Positions 49,051 through 56,921 of a DNA stretch of 64,000 nt are shown here, in pieces. The DNA comes from JAPKYZ01 sp033763835 (lineage in GTDB: Bacteria; Acidobacteriota; Terriglobia; Bryobacterales; Bryobacteraceae). The stretch lies in NCBI GenBank assembly GCA_033763835.1, contig JANRJS010000014.1, positions 124,001-188,000 on the forward strand. Direction: 5' to 3'. A program made the translations under genes and the position numbers. The notes under the pieces were generated by a model, which worked only from the letters and a program-made list of their open reading frames with translations, did no database searches and was not told the origin of the DNA. The first letter of the stretch is position 1. Every line of letters starts with the position of its first letter.

Positions 49051-49525
49051 GTCCTCATCGTGCTTGTGGCGATTGTCGTGACCACCACTGCGCTTCCTCC
49101 GCTTCGGCGAACTACGGAACCCATCGCTTCGTCGTATTCATGGCAGCTCACTCAAACTCGACGCCAAACGCACGCTAGTGCAGCGAGTATATATACGTTC
49201 CGTGCGATCGCAACCCTGGAGCCAAAATAATCGCCACGACCTCAACCTCTTCCCGCCTCTCGACTATCGAACTGCCGCCGTCAAATGCGACCAATAACCG
49301 ATCTTCGAGACGCAGCCCATCCGCAACCAAGGCGAAAGAAAAGGGAAACGTCGTTTGTTCGAATACAGTACTTTTGGCTAAATTACCCTCATCTGCGCCA
49401 AAACCGCCGCAACCCAAACATCGTCCGCCGCGTCCACCCCGCATTGACAATGGGCTCGAACAAGATCCCTGCATTGACGCGGCCCGGTGCGGGTATATGA
49501 TGTAAACAGCTGGAAGAAGGTCTAT
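49051..49525. other. 475-base gap without a supported gene
   Basis: No reading frame here has a recognised family on either strand. On the minus strand one frame is open across 49175 and ends in GSSIVERREEVEVVAIILAP, but it runs into the antisense of the GWxTD gene and cannot be called. AT-rich TATATAT near 49190 could be a promoter element for the minus strand. The right end holds the promoter at 49474-49501. Confidence 0.6.
49474..49501 (+). promoter_or_regulatory. Sigma70-type promoter of the GWxTD gene
   Basis: TTGACG (49474-49479) and TATGAT (49496-49501) are separated by 16 bases and lie 25 bases before the ATG at 49526. A GGAAGAAGG ribosome binding site is in between. Confidence 0.55.
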
Positions 49526-51190
49526 ATGGCAAAGACGTTGGCGATTTTCCTCACGTTTGTCCTTGCGTTCCCCACTTGGGCGCAGAAGAAAAAAGACGCG
49601 AACGAGCCGCAACGGGAAACCGTCGCGAAGCCCATGTCCGAAAAGGAACGCCGCAAGCGCGAAGAGAAGCTCCGCAAGGAACTGGAAACGCCCTTCCGCA
49701 AGTGGCTCAACGAGGACGTCACCTACATCATCACCGACGAAGAGCGTTCCGCGTGGAAACGCCTCGCCACCGACGAAGAGCGCGAGCAGTTCATCGAACA
49801 GTTCTGGCTTCGCCGCGACCCCTCGCCCGATTCGGCCGAAAACGAGTTTAAGGAAGAGCACTACCGCCGTATCGCGTACGCCAACGAACGCTTCGCTTCG
49901 GGTATCCCCGGCTGGAAAACCGATCGCGGCCGGATTTACATCACTTACGGTCCGCCGGACGAAATCGAATCGCATCCCTCGGGCGGCACCTACGAGCGGC
50001 CCATTGAAGAAGGCGGCGGCACGACTTCCACCTTCCCCTTCGAGAAGTGGCGCTACCGCTATCTCGACGGCGTGGGCTTGGGCAACGACATCAATATCGA
50101 ATTCGTGGATCCCACGATGACCGGCGAGTACCGCATGACCATGGACCCGTCGGAGAAAGACGCACTGCTCTACGTGCCCAACGCCGGCCTGACCCTCTAC
50201 GAGCAGATGGGCATGTCCTCGAAAGTAGACCGCTTCTCGCGCACCGACGGTACGCGTCTCGGCACCGGCAACCAACCGCTGCCGATGCGCATGAATCAAT
50301 TCGAGCGCCTGCAACAGTTCGCCGCGCTCCAAAAAGCGCCCAAAGTGAAGTTCACCGATCTCGAAGCGCAGGTGAACTCGAAGATCACCTTCAACATCCT
50401 GCCCATCCAGGTCCGCGCCGACTTCATGAAGATGACCAACTCCACCGTGATGGCCTATATCACCATCCAAATGGAGAAGCGCGACTTGCAATTCAAGCAG
50501 TCGGAAGGCATCGCCAAGGCGATGGTCAATATTTACGCGCGCATCACCTCCATGTCGCGCCGTGTGGTTAACGTTTGGGAAACGCCAGTCGTGATCGAGA
50601 CCCCGGCCGAGATGTTGCAGGAGGCCGCGAAAGGGAAGGCGATCTATCAGAACGCCGTGCCGCTGCCCCCGGGCAACTACCGCCTGAACGTTGTGGCCAA
50701 GGACGTGGTCGGCGGGAACATGAACAACTACGAAGTAGCCATCGCCGTTCCGCGCTACGACGACGAAAAACTGGGGATGAGCTCGATCATCCTCGCCGAC
50801 CAGATCGAAAAGGTTCCCACCAAGAACATCGGCGCGGGGCAATTCGTGATCGGTACCTCGAAAGTCCGCCCGCGTCTCTCGGAAAGTTTCTCGCGCGAAG
50901 AGCGGATGGGGATCTACCTATCGCTCTATAATTTCGGGCCCGACGAGAAGACCCAAAAACCGAGCGGCACCATTGAATACGAAGTGGTGAAGCAGGGGAC
51001 TAACGAGAAAATCCTCGAGTTTTCGGAAGACGTGACGGCCATCGCGGGCGCCTCCGCCACGCAGGTCACCGTCGAGAAACTGCTGCCTTTGAAAACGTTG
51101 GAACCCGGAGCGTACACCTTGAAAATGAAGGTGACCGACAAGCTCCGCAACCAGACGTTGACGCCCACTGCCAACTTCAACGTTACGTAG
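49526..51190 (+). CDS. GWxTD domain protein, secreted
   Basis: A 554-residue protein with a signal peptide (MAKTLAIFLTFVLAFPTWAQ). The first 200 residues contain the GWxTD region: FRKWLNEDVTYIITDEERSA, EREQFIEQFWLRRDPSP, GWKTDRGRIYITYGPPDEI. The rest is beta-rich, with CalX-like segments. The domain is of unknown function and is common in Acidobacteria and Bacteroidetes. Start at ATG 49526 has GGAAGAAGG upstream. It is 16 bases before a gene for an outer-membrane barrel-like protein, and the two appear to be an operon. Confidence 0.9.
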   Translation: MAKTLAIFLTFVLAFPTWAQKKKDANEPQRETVAKPMSEKERRKREEKLRKELETPFRKWLNEDVTYIITDEERSAWKRLATDEEREQFIEQFWLRRDPSPDSAENEFKEEHYRRIAYANERFASGIPGWKTDRGRIYITYGPPDEIESHPSGGTYERPIEEGGGTTSTFPFEKWRYRYLDGVGLGNDINIEFVDPTMTGEYRMTMDPSEKDALLYVPNAGLTLYEQMGMSSKVDRFSRTDGTRLGTGNQPLPMRMNQFERLQQFAALQKAPKVKFTDLEAQVNSKITFNILPIQVRADFMKMTNSTVMAYITIQMEKRDLQFKQSEGIAKAMVNIYARITSMSRRVVNVWETPVVIETPAEMLQEAAKGKAIYQNAVPLPPGNYRLNVVAKDVVGGNMNNYEVAIAVPRYDDEKLGMSSIILADQIEKVPTKNIGAGQFVIGTSKVRPRLSESFSREERMGIYLSLYNFGPDEKTQKPSGTIEYEVVKQGTNEKILEFSEDVTAIAGASATQVTVEKLLPLKTLEPGAYTLKMKVTDKLRNQTLTPTANFNVT

Positions 51191-51206
51191 ACTGAAAGGC
51201 CGAACG

Positions 51207-53048
51207 GTGATCCTCGCGCCTCGTACCGCCCGTTTGTTCGGCAGCCTAGCGGTTGCAAGTTCGGTGTGCCTGGCGATCGAACCGGCGGAGACGATGCGAT
51301 TTCATTTGCACGGCTCCATCGTCGGATTGGTGACCGGGCCGTCGGGGTCGGGGCAGATGGGCGCCACCGTCCTGCTGCTCAATAAGTACGACCAGCTCGT
51401 GAAGCGTACTCTCACCAATGAGCGAGGCGCGTTCGGGTTCGACTTTCTGGCGCCCGACGCCTACTCGGTCCGGGTCAGTCAAACTAGCTTCGCCCCGGCC
51501 TCGAAAAACGGGGTGCGCGTCGATCCCGGCATGCGGTCGTTCCTGTCGATCCGGCTGGCTTCGATGGCAAGCGCCATTCGGCTTTCGGGAGCCGCCCCCA
51601 ATGCCGCCACGCTGATGAGCGACGAATGGAAGTGGGCCTTGCGCGCCTCGTCGGCCACCCGACCCATTCTGCGCTGGCTACCGAAGCCGCGATTCGATGC
51701 CCCGGGAACGCCGCGACCCGCCTCTACTTCGACGGGTGTCTTTTCGGAAACCCGGGGCCTTTTGAAGCTTTCGGCGGGCGAAATGGGCTCGGCGGATGCC
51801 GCTTCGGTCGCCGACCTCGGTACCGGATTTGCCCTCGCCACTTCGATGTTCGGATCGAGCCGCGTGTTGTTCTCGGGTAACGTCGGATACTCTTCGACAG
51901 GAGTACCCGCAGCCGGATTCCGTACTTCGTACCGCCGCCTCGACACAGGAAGCGACTATTTCAACCCGGAAGTAAAGCTGACCGTTAAGCAAGTGTTTTT
52001 ACCGACACGAACGGGCGACCGGATGAACGGCGTTCCCACCGGCGGTCTGCCCGCGTTGCGGTCCATGTCCGCTTCCGCAATCGACCGCATCAAGCTCTCC
52101 GAGTTCGTCGAAGCGGAGATCGGCGCGTCGCTCGATTCGGTCAGCTTTTTGAACCGGCTCAATTATTTGAGTCCGTACGCGGTGGCCAGCGCCCGATTGG
52201 GAAATATGGGGATGCTCGAACTCGGGTTTAGCTCCGGTCTTCCTCCGGCGGAGTTGCAACGGACACGGCGCGCCGCCAGTCAAACCGTGCGCGACGAGAA
52301 CTTCGACCTCAACCAGAACGTCGCCGCCCTGGGGTTGATGCCGCGTCTCAGCATATCGGGCGGCGAAACCCGCCTGCAGCGCTCGACCAATTATGAAGTG
52401 GCTTACCGGCGGAATTTCGGTAGGCGTTCCGTGACGGCGGGCGTCTATCGCGAATCGATTTCGAACGCCGCGTTGACCATCGCTTCTTCCGACGGCGTCT
52501 TCCCGGCCAACGACGTCCTGCCGGACTTCAATTCCCACAGCGGTGTGTTCAACGCCGGCCGCCTGGACCGCATGGGATTTTCGGCTTCGGCGTCGCAGTC
52601 GTTCGGCGACGCGCTCACGTTGGAAATGATCTTTTCGCGCGGAGGTGTGCTGCGCACCGACCGCCGGACGCTCGATTCCGACGATCCCTCCGCCATCCGT
52701 TCCGCCATCCGGCAAAGCCGCCAGAATGCGGTCACTAGCCGAGTGCAGGGGAGGCTCCCCGGTTCCGGCACGCGCTACTTGGCCTCCTACCAGTGGACCG
52801 ACTATCGCGCGCTCTCACCAGGCCATATGTTTTTAACGGGCGTTGCGTCCCCCGACGCCGGACTCAATCTCTCGATCCGCCAGCCCGTCCCCACTCTCCC
52901 GTTCATGTCCGGGCGAATGGAACTCACCGCCGAAATGCGGAATTTGCTCGCGCAAGGGTACCTTCCGCTCGACACAACCGCCGGACGCCGCCTCATGCTC
53001 ATCCACACGCCGCGCGCCGTCCGGGGCGGACTGAGTTTCTTCTTTTAG
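51207..53048 (+). CDS. CarboxypepD_reg-like domain protein with outer-membrane barrel features
   Basis: A 613-residue protein. Signal-like N-terminus (GTG start, MILAPRTARLFGSLAVASSVCLAIEP), then a carboxypeptidase-regulatory-like domain (about residues 38-115: GQMGATVLLLNKYDQLVKRTLTNERG in parts, YSVRVSQTSF), and a long region of alternating residues ending in LSFFF, a C-terminal phenylalanine typical of outer-membrane proteins. No TonB plug motif is evident. It may be a small TonB-dependent-receptor relative without the plug, partnered with the GWxTD protein. Confidence 0.7.
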   Translation: MILAPRTARLFGSLAVASSVCLAIEPAETMRFHLHGSIVGLVTGPSGSGQMGATVLLLNKYDQLVKRTLTNERGAFGFDFLAPDAYSVRVSQTSFAPASKNGVRVDPGMRSFLSIRLASMASAIRLSGAAPNAATLMSDEWKWALRASSATRPILRWLPKPRFDAPGTPRPASTSTGVFSETRGLLKLSAGEMGSADAASVADLGTGFALATSMFGSSRVLFSGNVGYSSTGVPAAGFRTSYRRLDTGSDYFNPEVKLTVKQVFLPTRTGDRMNGVPTGGLPALRSMSASAIDRIKLSEFVEAEIGASLDSVSFLNRLNYLSPYAVASARLGNMGMLELGFSSGLPPAELQRTRRAASQTVRDENFDLNQNVAALGLMPRLSISGGETRLQRSTNYEVAYRRNFGRRSVTAGVYRESISNAALTIASSDGVFPANDVLPDFNSHSGVFNAGRLDRMGFSASASQSFGDALTLEMIFSRGGVLRTDRRTLDSDDPSAIRSAIRQSRQNAVTSRVQGRLPGSGTRYLASYQWTDYRALSPGHMFLTGVASPDAGLNLSIRQPVPTLPFMSGRMELTAEMRNLLAQGYLPLDTTAGRRLMLIHTPRAVRGGLSFFF

Positions 53049-53479
53049 TGATCACAGTCGCTTCCGCCGCCGACCTCGATTTGATCCGCGCCCTCTTCCG
53101 CGAATATCGCACTAGCGTCGAAGCGCCGGAGTGCTTTACGGCATTCGAGCGGGAAGTGGAGGCTCTGCCGGATGGCTACTTCGCGATCCTGCTAGCGGGC
53201 AATGTTGGGTGCGTGGCGCTGCGCGAACTCGCGCCCGGGACCGCCGAGATGAAGCGCCTGTACATCCGTCCCAGCGGGCGCGGGCGAGGCCTGGGCAGGA
53301 AGCTGGTGGAAGCGTCGCTAGAACACGCCAAGAATCGCGGTTACGGTACGCTTCGGCTCGATACGCTCGAAACGATGTCCGCCGCGATCGCGCTTTACCG
53401 GTCGATGGGGTTCACGGCGATCGAACGCTACAACAACACTCCCGGCGAGCGGACGCTGTTCTACGAAAAGCGGTTGTAG
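53048..53479 (+). CDS. GNAT family acetyltransferase
   Basis: A 143-residue GNAT enzyme. The acetyl-CoA loop is GRGRGLGRKLVE, preceded by EMKRLYIRPS and followed by YGTLRLDTLETMSAAIALYRSMGF. The start GTG at 53048 overlaps the TAG stop of the barrel gene by one base. It is cytoplasmic, substrate unknown. Confidence 0.88.
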   Translation: MITVASAADLDLIRALFREYRTSVEAPECFTAFEREVEALPDGYFAILLAGNVGCVALRELAPGTAEMKRLYIRPSGRGRGLGRKLVEASLEHAKNRGYGTLRLDTLETMSAAIALYRSMGFTAIERYNNTPGERTLFYEKRL

Positions 53480-53527
53480 GCGGTAAATGTGTCCGCCCGC
53501 CGAGGTAAAGTCGGGTTAGAAGCCTCT

Positions 53528-53995
53528 ATGCCGGTAGCCACACCGATCAAGACCAGCGTCAGCGCAGAGCTATACAAGCTGGACTTCGCCGCCTGGGCCG
53601 ACGCGACTTCAAAGATGCTTCTGCAAGGCCGTTTCGACGAAATTGGTATCGAACAACTGGTGGAGGAGGTCCAAGCATTAGGTGACAGCGTGCGATCCGA
53701 GGCGGCGAACCGCTACGCCGTCCTCGTCGCGCATATCTTGAAGTGGCGTCACCAGCCCACGAGGCGCAAAGGTGGTTGGCAAGCCACGATCGTGGAGCAA
53801 CAGCGCGCGCTCCGCCGGTTATTGAAGCGGAATCCGAGCGTGATACGCATGGTTCGAGACGAGTGGCCGGAAATTTGGGACGACGGACGGGCGATGGCGC
53901 TCGCCGAAACTCGCCTCGCCGCATCGACCATTCCGAGCCCTCCAGACCTCGATCCCCTTGAGTGCCTTGAGATCGAACTCCCCTGGGAAGACTGA
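53528..53995 (+). CDS. DUF29 domain protein
   Basis: A 155-residue protein matching the DUF29 pattern (LYKLDFAAWADATSKMLLQG, IEQLVEEVQALGDSVRSE, LVAHILKWRHQP, WQATIVEQQRALRRLL). Function unknown; such proteins occur in many copies in cyanobacteria and some Acidobacteria. ATG 53528 gives the best start. It is followed by the 31-base tandem repeat. Confidence 0.9.
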   Translation: MPVATPIKTSVSAELYKLDFAAWADATSKMLLQGRFDEIGIEQLVEEVQALGDSVRSEAANRYAVLVAHILKWRHQPTRRKGGWQATIVEQQRALRRLLKRNPSVIRMVRDEWPEIWDDGRAMALAETRLAASTIPSPPDLDPLECLEIELPWED

Positions 53996-54007
53996 CCTTC
54001 GCCGGAC

Positions 54008-54080
54008 TACTCCATGTGCGCCCGCACCTTCCGGCGCTTACTCCATGTGCGCCCGCGCCTTCCGGCGCTTACTCCATGTG
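54008..54080. repeat. 31-base tandem repeat duplicating a gene end
   Basis: Copies start at 54008, 54039 and 54070 with 31-base period. The first two are full length and differ at one base; the third is cut after about 11 bases where the gene at 54069-54746 begins reading. Each copy has TTACTCCATGTG or TACTCCATGTG, the reverse of the codons for His-Met-Glu-stop that end that gene. So the repeat looks like a duplication of the gene tail. Confidence 0.8.
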
Positions 54081-54746
54081 GGTGCGGGCGTCCTCGATGA
54101 TCCGGCACGCGCGCATAGGATTGAAGACGCCGCAAGCGCAGAAGCGGGCGAGATAGCTCACCGCTTCATCGGGTGTACGGCGGCCTTCCTTCACCCAATC
54201 GATCATCTTCTTCGCCATCGATTGGGAGATCATCCCATGCCCGCACATCGTGGTGAGGGTCAGCACCTGCGTGGAGGGAAGCTTTTCGGTCTTGTTCTGA
54301 AACCCGCAGGAGTAATTCACGCTGTGCCGAGCGAGTCCGGCGGCGTCCAGAATTTCCTCCGCGCCCTCGACCGCCGTCGAGATGTTGACGCACAGCCCCA
54401 AATCCGCTTCCTTGACCTTCTTCACGAAGCCGATCGCGTTCTCGCGCTTGTCAAACACCACGGCCGCCGTGCCCGGCTTGTCGAGACCGTCGATGACGGC
54501 CTGGAAGTTCGGCTTGTGGTCGCGCCGCCAGTGCGCCATCGGATTCAAGCCTTGGCTGGCGCGTAACGCGCCGCCCTTCGCGCCGTCGCCCATGTTCACC
54601 GGGTGAAACGGCAGGGCCATCGAAAGGAACTTTTTCAGGCGCGGCACGGCGTCGTCGTCGTTCTTGCCTTTGCTGGTGATGGCGAAGACGATGATGTCGT
54701 CGTTGAAACTCTCGGACGACCCGTAGCGATGGAGGGTGTTGGTCAT
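54069..54746 (-). CDS. Cysteine-containing protein of unknown function, ferredoxin partner
   Basis: A 225-residue protein without a recognised family. Cysteines are in LGLCVNIS, NYSCGFQNK, TTMCGHGMIS, RFCACGVFN and MRACRIIED, so a metal or iron-sulfur site is possible. The start MTNTLHRYGSSESFNDDI lacks a signal peptide. It is one base after the ferredoxin-like gene, the last of a three-gene operon with an MFS transporter. The last codons are duplicated as the tandem repeat. Its job is unknown. Confidence 0.75.
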   Translation of the reverse strand: MTNTLHRYGSSESFNDDIIVFAITSKGKNDDDAVPRLKKFLSMALPFHPVNMGDGAKGGALRASQGLNPMAHWRRDHKPNFQAVIDGLDKPGTAAVVFDKRENAIGFVKKVKEADLGLCVNISTAVEGAEEILDAAGLARHSVNYSCGFQNKTEKLPSTQVLTLTTMCGHGMISQSMAKKMIDWVKEGRRTPDEAVSYLARFCACGVFNPMRACRIIEDARTHME

Positions 54747-54747
54747 G

Positions 54748-55596
54748 TTAGTGGGCCGCTCCTACCGGCTCGCGATCTTCGGATTTCGCGGCGGCGTTCG
54801 TAATGCGGCCCAAGCCGGAGTTCGTTTTCGCGCGCTGCGGGTTGTAGCCGTTGCGGTGCAGGATTTCAACCAGCCGCCGTTCGTCGCCGTCGTTTTCACA
54901 ACGCGTACCCGCGCCGATCACCACCACGGTCGGCAACTCGGTTTGCACCTCGCGCACCAGTTGGATAATCTCGTCCGCCCGCTCGAGCGGCACCTTGATC
55001 TCGACGATGCACGAAAGGACTTTCTCATTCAGCACTTCGTCCGGCAAGGTGCCCGTGGCGACGTCGCTCATCAGCGCCGTCACGGGATTCTTCTTCTCGA
55101 ACGGCACGCCCGCGCGCGCCAGCGCCTGCGTCATCTTTTGCACTTCCCAAAAGCGCACGCCGACGCCCGGCCGTCCGAACTCAATGGTGAAATTCACTTC
55201 GCCGAGCTTGCAGCGGCCCGTCACGTCGTTCGTCTTGACTTCCTCGGTGCCACGCCCTTTAACGCCCGTCGATTCGTGCGGAACGGTGGGGTCGGAAAAC
55301 GCGCGCCGGATCGTGCGCGGCCACACCAGTTCGTCGGGTTCGAACGCGTCGGTGGGGCAAACGTCGGGTTCGGGATCGAAACGGATCCGGAAGAACTTCA
55401 GCACCTCGCGCAGGCCGCGAACCAGCGTGGGGTTTAGATGCTCCTTGCTCAAGCCGTTGTAGCAGGAGTAGCACTCGACGCACTCGTCGGCGTTGATCGT
55501 CGATCGTTTCAGCACCGGGTCCACATAAATCGCGCCCACCGGGCAAACGTAAGTGCAGTTGCCGCATGCCACGCACTTGTTGGGATTGATCTTCAT
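54748..55596 (-). CDS. Ferredoxin-type protein with split second 4Fe-4S motif
   Basis: A 282-residue protein. The first cluster motif is regular: Cys8, 11, 14 and 18-Pro. The second starts regularly with Cys39, 42 and 45, but the Cys-Pro that should follow three residues later is at Cys80-Pro-Thr-Asp, after a 34-residue insertion. The rest has GRGTEEVKTNDVTGR and an ACT-like alpha/beta segment (VLSCIVEIKVPLERADEIIQL). It should carry electrons in the cytoplasm. Its ATG overlaps the stop of the MFS gene by four bases (ATGA). Confidence 0.8.
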   Translation of the reverse strand: MKINPNKCVACGNCTYVCPVGAIYVDPVLKRSTINADECVECYSCYNGLSKEHLNPTLVRGLREVLKFFRIRFDPEPDVCPTDAFEPDELVWPRTIRRAFSDPTVPHESTGVKGRGTEEVKTNDVTGRCKLGEVNFTIEFGRPGVGVRFWEVQKMTQALARAGVPFEKKNPVTALMSDVATGTLPDEVLNEKVLSCIVEIKVPLERADEIIQLVREVQTELPTVVVIGAGTRCENDGDERRLVEILHRNGYNPQRAKTNSGLGRITNAAAKSEDREPVGAAH

Positions 55597-56867
55597 GCGT
55601 TACCTTCCTGTCCCGTCCGCGCGATCTCGCGGGACGCGTCGATCCTCGAAAACAAGAACGCCGCCACCACGCAAAGAGCCGCGGCGATCAAAAACGGTTT
55701 GTCCCAGCCGGAACTTTTCACGATGTAGCCGAGGGCCGTAGTCGAAATCGCACCCACCAGATTACCGCACGTATTCATCACCGCCGAGACGCTGCCCGCG
55801 AAGTCCCGCCCGATATCGAGCGGTACGGCCCAACTCACGCCGACGGTGGTTTCGAGGCCGAAGACTCCGATACAAGTCAATACGATACAGGTCTCGGCGC
55901 TGGCCGCAAGGGTTGCGGGCACGATGGCGGCCGCGGCGATCAGAAATCCGGCTACGGCTACCGAACGGCGCGCGAACCGGAGGTCGCCGCTCCGCTTGCC
56001 GATTTCGTCGGAAAGCCAGCCGCCCAAAAAATCGCCGGCCGTCGCGGCGAGCAAAGGAAGGGAGGCGTAGAAGGCCATCTCTTTCAAGTTCAGTCCGCGC
56101 GCGGCTTTGAGATAGGTGGGGAACCAGTCGAGATAGATGGCGAGGCACCAAGCGTAGCAACCGTACATAGCGGAAAGAGTCCAGACGGTGCGCGACGCAA
56201 GGATCGCGCTCCAGGGCACTTGCGACGTAGCTTTCTTCGGTGCGCCGCCCAGCCCGTCGTGGATCAAATCGAGTTCGGCCGCGTTTACGGAGGAGTGCTC
56301 GGCCGGTGTGTCCCGGTACCAGAAGAACCAGACTGCCGCCCAGGCGAGACCGAGAGCGCCAAAGGCGAAGAAAGGCGCGCGCCAGCCGTAGCTCGAAATC
56401 ATCCAGGCCACGATCGGCGGAGTGAACGCGGCTCCCAATCGCGATCCGGCGTGCGTAACGCCTTGCGCGTAACCGCGCTCGACAGGCAGCATCCAGCGGG
56501 ATAGCGAGCGGGTAGCGATGGGGAAGGCTCCCGCCTCGCCGACGCCGAAGAGGAAGCGGCAAACGGTCATCGACGCGACGTTCCAGGCAAGCGCGGTGGC
56601 CGATGTAAACAGGCTCCACCAGGTAACGATTAGCGTCAGCGCACGCCGCGGCCCGATGCGGTCGCCCAACCATCCGCCGGGGATTTGGAACAGAGCATAG
56701 CCCCAGCGGAACGCGCCTAAAATCAAGCCCATAGTGGTGACGTCAATGGCGAACTCGGCCTGGATCGACGGCGCGGCAGTCGAGATCACCACGCGGTCCA
56801 TGTAGGTGATCATGTAGGCCAACACGGTGAGCCAAAGCACCTGGTGGCGTACGCGCGTGGGCCGCAT
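55593..56867 (-). CDS. MFS transporter, ACS (anion:cation symporter)-like
   Basis: A 424-residue transporter with 12 predicted helices. The signature WGYALFQIPGGWLGDRIGPRRAL and the second-half VSWAVPLDIGRDFAGSVSAVMN are typical of ACS-type carriers for organic acids and hexuronates. No substrate can be assigned. It is the first gene of the operon with the ferredoxin-like protein, and 54 bases divide its start from the ComEC start on the other strand. Confidence 0.9.
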   Translation of the reverse strand: MRPTRVRHQVLWLTVLAYMITYMDRVVISTAAPSIQAEFAIDVTTMGLILGAFRWGYALFQIPGGWLGDRIGPRRALTLIVTWWSLFTSATALAWNVASMTVCRFLFGVGEAGAFPIATRSLSRWMLPVERGYAQGVTHAGSRLGAAFTPPIVAWMISSYGWRAPFFAFGALGLAWAAVWFFWYRDTPAEHSSVNAAELDLIHDGLGGAPKKATSQVPWSAILASRTVWTLSAMYGCYAWCLAIYLDWFPTYLKAARGLNLKEMAFYASLPLLAATAGDFLGGWLSDEIGKRSGDLRFARRSVAVAGFLIAAAAIVPATLAASAETCIVLTCIGVFGLETTVGVSWAVPLDIGRDFAGSVSAVMNTCGNLVGAISTTALGYIVKSSGWDKPFLIAAALCVVAAFLFSRIDASREIARTGQEGNA

Positions 56868-56921
56868 GGGAACGGCGATGATATCAGAGAGCCGGGCACC
56901 GGGCGGCGCACTACGTTACTG

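Noticed and set aside
48921..49151. Minus-strand frame overlapping the lone RHH gene
   Set aside because: Ser/Arg-rich, no family; it is a shadow of the RHH frame and cannot serve as the missing toxin.
49175..50842. Long minus-strand open frame
   Set aside because: It is antisense to the GWxTD gene, whose signal peptide, ribosome site and domain are clear. The part at 49175-49480 outside that gene has no recognised family.
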